Shown: positions 14,271 to 18,184 of the stretch, one piece after another | Numbering within the stretch: position 1 is the stretch's first letter | How the letters are laid out: each line of letters opens with the position of its first letter | DNA from: JANXQE01 sp035651635 | GTDB taxonomy: Bacteria > Verrucomicrobiota > Verrucomicrobiia > Limisphaerales > UBA8199 | Direction of reading: 5' to 3' | DNA length: 18,184 nt | Assembly (NCBI GenBank): GCA_035651635.1 | Contig: DASRFK010000269.1 | Span: 1 to 18,184, forward strand | Position numbers and translations under genes: made by a program | The notes under the pieces: model-generated | What the model saw: the letters and a program-made list of their open reading frames with translations, nothing else | Databases searched by the model: none | What the model was told of the DNA's origin: nothing

Positions 14271-16046
14271 ATGGCTGAACCGTCGCAGCAGGGAGAACAG
14301 TACTTCCGGGGCATACCGGTATCCGCCGGGGTTTGCCGCGGACGCCTGCTGGTGATCGATCGAAACCGCCCGAGCATCGGCAAACGTGATCTCTCCGAAA
14401 CGGAGCTGCAGGAGGAAATCAATCGCCTCGAACGCAGTCTGGTGCAAACCCGTCACCAGATCCTGGAAGTGCAGCGCCGGGTCAGCGAGGGAATGGGCGC
14501 GGCCGAAGGGAGCATTTTTGACGCGCACCTGTTGGTGCTGGAGGATCGCACGCTACTCGACGAAGTGATTCGGATGATTCAAAGCCAACGGGTCAACGCG
14601 GAGTTTGCGTTCCATGCAGTGGCGGAACGGTATGCGACTTCGCTCGCGGCCATCGAGGATGATTACCTGCGCGAACGCGCGACCGATATGCGCGATGTGA
14701 CCAGCCGCGTCCTCAATAATCTGCTGGGTTTGGACGATGGAGTGGATCTGCGGCATCTCAAGGAACCTTGCATTATCATCAGCCACGATCTGACGCCCTC
14801 CAATACCGCGCAACTCGACAAGCGAAACGTCTTGGGTTTCGGAACGGATGTCGGCAGCCGGACGTCGCATACCGCGATCATGGCCCGCTCTCTGCGCATC
14901 CCCGCCGTGGTCGGCCTGAAGGATGCCAGCACGCGCCTCGAAAGCGGGCAATACGCGCTGCTGGACGGCTTCAACGGCGTCATTGTTGTCAATCCAACCG
15001 ATCAAACGCTTTTTGAGTACGGCCAGCTGATTAAAAAGCAGGTGACGCTGGAAGAGAAGTTGCGCGACCTCCAGCTCAAGCCTGCGGTAACGCTCGACGG
15101 TCACAAAGTCTTTCTCTCGGCAAACATCGAGAGCCCCAAAGATAGCGAGGCGGTAAAACTGGCCGGGGCGGAAGGAGTCGGCCTGTTTCGGACCGAGTAC
15201 CTGTTCATTAACCGGGATGTGCCGCCCAATGAAGAGCAGCAGTACCAGGCGTACCGCGAGGCGGCGCAGGCTCTCAAACCCTTGCCGGTCGTGATCCGCA
15301 CTCTGGATTTGGGTGGCGACAAATTCCTGGCGCACCTGCCGCTGCCACGGGAGCTCAACCCGTTCTTGGGCTGGCGCGCCATTCGTTTTTGCCTGCAGGA
15401 GCAGGACATCTTCCGCGAACAACTGCGCGCGATTCTCCGCGCCAGCGCCGAAGGCAACGTCAAAATGATGTACCCGATGATCTCGGGTTTGGACGAACTC
15501 AACCAGGCCAATGCGCTGGTCGAACGGTATAAGAACGAGTTGCGCGCCGAAAATATCCCCTTCGATGAGCGGATGGAAATCGGCGCGATGATCGAGACGC
15601 CCTCGGCGGTCGTCGTCGCCGATTCGCTGGCCAAGCGCCTGAGTTTCTTCAGCATCGGGACCAACGACCTGATTCAATACTCGCTGGCCGTGGACCGGAT
15701 GAATGAAAAGATCGCGCACTTGTACGAGCCAACGCACCCGGCGATCGTCCGTTTGCTCAAGGCGACGGTCGACGCGGCCCATCGCCACAAAATCTGGGTC
15801 AGCGTGTGCGGCGAGATGGCCAGTGACCCCGTATTCGCGCCGCTATTGCTGGGACTGGGCGTGGACGAATTGAGCGCCGCGCCTCCGTTGGTGGCGCCGG
15901 TGAAGTTTCTCATTCGGCGACTCAAATTGGCCGAGGCAAACCAATTGGCGGAGTTCGCGCTGGAGTGCGAATCGGCTTCCGACATCCTGGCGCGCTGCCA
16001 GGAACTGGCGCGCCAGGTGGCTCCGAGCCTGTTCGAAACCAAGTAG
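14271..16046 (+). CDS. ptsI: PTS Enzyme I (phosphoenolpyruvate-protein phosphotransferase)
   Basis: A 591-residue cytoplasmic Enzyme I that takes phosphate from phosphoenolpyruvate and passes it to HPr. The N-terminal domain starts with YFRGIPVSAGVCRGRLLV and includes the helical HPr-binding region. The phosphorylated histidine is in G-S-R-T-S-H-T-A-I-M-A-R (His200 from this start). The PEP-binding C-terminal barrel shows GLFRTEYLF (about 304-312), VIRTLDLGGDK, NPFLGWRAIR, MYPMI, IGAMIETPSA and FSIGTNDLIQY. The active-site cysteine is in SVCGEMASDP (Cys513). All catalytic elements are intact and the length is normal. No ptsH, Enzyme II or HPr kinase gene is present in the window, so whether it serves sugar uptake or only regulation is open. 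It diverges from a PfkB kinase and ends 3 nt before a convergent gene. Confidence 0.97.
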   Translation: MAEPSQQGEQYFRGIPVSAGVCRGRLLVIDRNRPSIGKRDLSETELQEEINRLERSLVQTRHQILEVQRRVSEGMGAAEGSIFDAHLLVLEDRTLLDEVIRMIQSQRVNAEFAFHAVAERYATSLAAIEDDYLRERATDMRDVTSRVLNNLLGLDDGVDLRHLKEPCIIISHDLTPSNTAQLDKRNVLGFGTDVGSRTSHTAIMARSLRIPAVVGLKDASTRLESGQYALLDGFNGVIVVNPTDQTLFEYGQLIKKQVTLEEKLRDLQLKPAVTLDGHKVFLSANIESPKDSEAVKLAGAEGVGLFRTEYLFINRDVPPNEEQQYQAYREAAQALKPLPVVIRTLDLGGDKFLAHLPLPRELNPFLGWRAIRFCLQEQDIFREQLRAILRASAEGNVKMMYPMISGLDELNQANALVERYKNELRAENIPFDERMEIGAMIETPSAVVVADSLAKRLSFFSIGTNDLIQYSLAVDRMNEKIAHLYEPTHPAIVRLLKATVDAAHRHKIWVSVCGEMASDPVFAPLLLGLGVDELSAAPPLVAPVKFLIRRLKLAEANQLAEFALECESASDILARCQELARQVAPSLFETK

Positions 16047-16049
16047 TCG

Positions 16050-18184
16050 TTATTTTTGTTCGGGGGCCTTCGAGTCTTTCGCCGGCGCCGAATCAGCCGG
16101 GAGTTTTCCACGGATCACCCAGGAGCTGGTCAGTTTATCCGGCAACAGGTGATCGAATTTGCCGATGGCCCAGCCCAGCGCGATGAAGAGAATAATCGCC
16201 ACCGTGAGATAGAATTTCCAAGGCCGTTTTTTCTCGGCAAACGGATCCACCAGGTCGCGTTGGGAGCCGGGAGGAAGAACCGCTACATGGGTGAGTGACG
16301 CCCCAAAGGGCACATTGATTTTCGCCTTCGCATTTACCGCCCACCCATTCGCATCGAGGATTGGTCCGAGATTGCGTTTGCGCAGTTTCAAAAACGCAAT
16401 CAACATCGACGGACAGGAAATCATCAGGATCAACCCCACGAACACCATCGGGATCTGCCATGAATCCAGACGCATGATCCCCGTCGCCAGCGAGGCCAGC
16501 GCGCCGCCAACGGCCCCGACAGCCACGCCCAGCGCCGCCACGACGCCCACGTCGAATTTTTTAATGTCCCCCGGCTTGCCCGCCGCCGGTGGGGGTTTAT
16601 CGACCAAAGCGGCGGCTTGAGTCAATTGATCCGTAGCCGCGGCGTCGGCGACCGCGGCGCGTTTGGCAATCTGCTCTTCGACCATCCGCACCAGCTTTTT
16701 GTAGGGAGCCCAGAAGGCCTGGCGGATGCTGATGGGATTATCCAGAATCTTGGAAATCGTTGCGTCCCAATCACGGCCCTTGCGGTCGTAAAAGACACCA
16801 TTACGGCCCACCATCAAATTGTCCGAGTCACCATCGGTGAAGGCCGCGACGATTTGAAGTTTTTCAGCGGTGGCCGGACGGACGCAGTCGCAATAAGCCA
16901 GGTACGCGCCGGCCAGCCCGGCCATTAGTGCGTGGCGGGCCGGATCCTCGACCGTCAGGCACAGCTCACAGCTACGCTGATCCAGGTAAAGCGTGCCGGC
17001 CTGAAAAATGGCCTTATCGCGCCGGGAATAGAAGTCGCGAAACGAAACGAAGTTGTTGACCAGTTTGTACAGATCACGGTGAAACCGTATTAGTTTGTCC
17101 ACCGTCGCAATGGCGTTAGACTCGGGTTCGAGCGCCTGGTCACGGGCAATTAAAGCCGCAATCGTCTCGCGGGCCTTGCCCGAAAGCAGCTCGCGCACGC
17201 GCGCCAGTCCTAGTTTCTCAACGGCGCCCCCGGCTTTTGCTGCCAACCAGCTTTCGTAAGGGGCAAACTTGCCGGCAATCATTTCCCAATCCGACTCACC
17301 AATCGCGGAGGTGCCATCGAGCATGGGCCGAATCACGTCGGCTTGAAAACACTCCATCGAGTGTTCCCAAGCGGGGTTCAACCCCTCTCTCAAGGGCAAA
17401 GACTTGGCCGGAGCGACCTGCGCCAAGGGAAAGCTGGAAATCTCGTTGGAACGCAAGTTCAGGTCTTTGCCGGTGAAGAGCAAATACTCTTTCTCCTCGC
17501 GGTTAAGCGCATTGATGGAGCGTGGGTCGAAGGCCGCCAGCTTGCAACGGGTAAAGTAATCATCGATTTTGGGACGAACCGCTTGAAAACTCGCGGCCGC
17601 GCTAATCGTGGAAGCTCCCAGCGGGAGAATCGCCGGATCGCTCTCCGCTTTCTTCCACCAATCCGAGAACGCCTGCGCCTCCGAGAAAAACTTATCGAGC
17701 TTGGTTTGGTTGATTCCCGGCTTGCCGCTCCGGTCGAGCTCGGGGCCAAGGCAGCCCAGAATATCGTTGATCGCCTGCCGGGTCGCCTCGTCTTCAGCCG
17801 AATCGACCGGAACGATCCCGTCTCCGTTGAAATGCGTTTGGGCGAAGATTCGAGCCGTGTCGGCGGTGTGCTCCAGCGTGATCGCGGTGGAATCCTTTTC
17901 CCCCAGGTTAGAGAGGATTTGTCTGGCCGAGGCCAACAGTTGCTTGCCTTCGGGAGCGGCATCGTTAATCGAGTCCAACGGGAGGCTGCTGGAGCCCTTG
18001 AGTAGCTCGTCAGGGCTTTTCAGGCAGGCACCCGCCCATTTGACGGCCGCAATCAACTCCGGCGCACGAATCCGGCCATCATGGTCGGTGTCGATGAGGG
18101 CCAAGGTCTTGGAATCAAACTCCAAACCTCTGGTAGGACAGGCCAGGGCTACCCACAATTTCTGATCCAGCTGGTCCAAAGCCA
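16050..18184 (-). CDS. Large EF-hand-containing membrane protein of unknown function (5' end outside window)
   Basis: At least 709 residues. The frame is open to the window edge: its first possible start in the window is a TTG at 18179, and Ala-Leu-Asp-Gln-Leu-Asp reads through it, so the true start is probably outside. A canonical EF-hand loop D-T-D-H-D-G-R-I-R-A-P-E spans 30-41 of the TTG-numbered chain, and a degenerate one (HFNGDGIVPVDS) lies at about 116-127. The middle is soluble, Ala-rich and helical, including a cysteine-containing block (YLDQRSCELCLTVEDPARHA) and AYLAYCDCVRP. Three transmembrane segments are predicted near 545-567, 576-597 and 657-672, with a basic KLRKR after the second. 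There is no signal peptide in the visible part. I do not recognise a named family. Calcium binding is inferred from the loop. Confidence 0.85.
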   Translation of the reverse strand, partial: ALDQLDQKLWVALACPTRGLEFDSKTLALIDTDHDGRIRAPELIAAVKWAGACLKSPDELLKGSSSLPLDSINDAAPEGKQLLASARQILSNLGEKDSTAITLEHTADTARIFAQTHFNGDGIVPVDSAEDEATRQAINDILGCLGPELDRSGKPGINQTKLDKFFSEAQAFSDWWKKAESDPAILPLGASTISAAASFQAVRPKIDDYFTRCKLAAFDPRSINALNREEKEYLLFTGKDLNLRSNEISSFPLAQVAPAKSLPLREGLNPAWEHSMECFQADVIRPMLDGTSAIGESDWEMIAGKFAPYESWLAAKAGGAVEKLGLARVRELLSGKARETIAALIARDQALEPESNAIATVDKLIRFHRDLYKLVNNFVSFRDFYSRRDKAIFQAGTLYLDQRSCELCLTVEDPARHALMAGLAGAYLAYCDCVRPATAEKLQIVAAFTDGDSDNLMVGRNGVFYDRKGRDWDATISKILDNPISIRQAFWAPYKKLVRMVEEQIAKRAAVADAAATDQLTQAAALVDKPPPAAGKPGDIKKFDVGVVAALGVAVGAVGGALASLATGIMRLDSWQIPMVFVGLILMISCPSMLIAFLKLRKRNLGPILDANGWAVNAKAKINVPFGASLTHVAVLPPGSQRDLVDPFAEKKRPWKFYLTVAIILFIALGWAIGKFDHLLPDKLTSSWVIRGKLPADSAPAKDSKAPEQK

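Noticed and set aside
14553..15788. 411-residue open frame on the minus strand inside ptsI
   Set aside because: It is fully antisense to a complete Enzyme I gene with all catalytic motifs. The translation has no recognisable domain and is the usual by-product of GC-rich codon bias.

Overview
The window looks like a chromosomal segment of a Gram-negative bacterium of the Planctomycetota/Verrucomicrobiota group, most likely Verrucomicrobiota. This is an inference from the unmodifiable-type EF-P loop, the CotH, PfkB and EF-hand gene set and moderately high GC. No rRNA or other marker gene confirms it. No tRNA, rRNA, CRISPR array or complete insertion sequence was found.

Left part (1-4875), defence-type accessory region, all on the minus strand. 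In transcription order it holds a small ribbon-helix-helix protein, an Eco57I/type IIG-like N6-adenine DNA methyltransferase, a second methyltransferase with a TSPPY motif and a permuted motif order, and a single-HKD phospholipase-D-family nuclease. Spacings are 14 nt, a 4-nt ATGA overlap and 3 nt, so this reads as one operon. It is best explained as a restriction-modification system with two modification enzymes and a PLD nuclease, plausibly with its own regulator. A HicB antitoxin gene follows, overlapping the first codons of a hicA toxin gene cut by the window edge.

Middle (4876-7079), atypical DNA. A 400-bp gap contains a perfect 19-bp palindrome. Next comes an orphan DUF3631-type P-loop ATPase gene with strongly purine-rich coding-strand composition and an internal 27-nt duplication. 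Behind it is a 406-bp gap carrying two families of short phased repeats. This may be a relic of a mobile or replicative element.

Right part (7080-18184), housekeeping and metabolic genes. On the minus strand lies a probable cotH - ppk1 - sixA - can cluster (CotH-family kinase, polyphosphate kinase, SixA phosphohistidine phosphatase, beta-carbonic anhydrase). Elongation factor P (efp, plus strand) diverges from cotH; its loop tip carries Asn where E. coli has the modified Lys34. A PfkB-family sugar kinase (minus) diverges from ptsI, phosphotransferase-system Enzyme I (plus). A large EF-hand-containing membrane protein of unknown function (minus, 5' end outside the window) converges on ptsI with only 3 nt between the stop codons.
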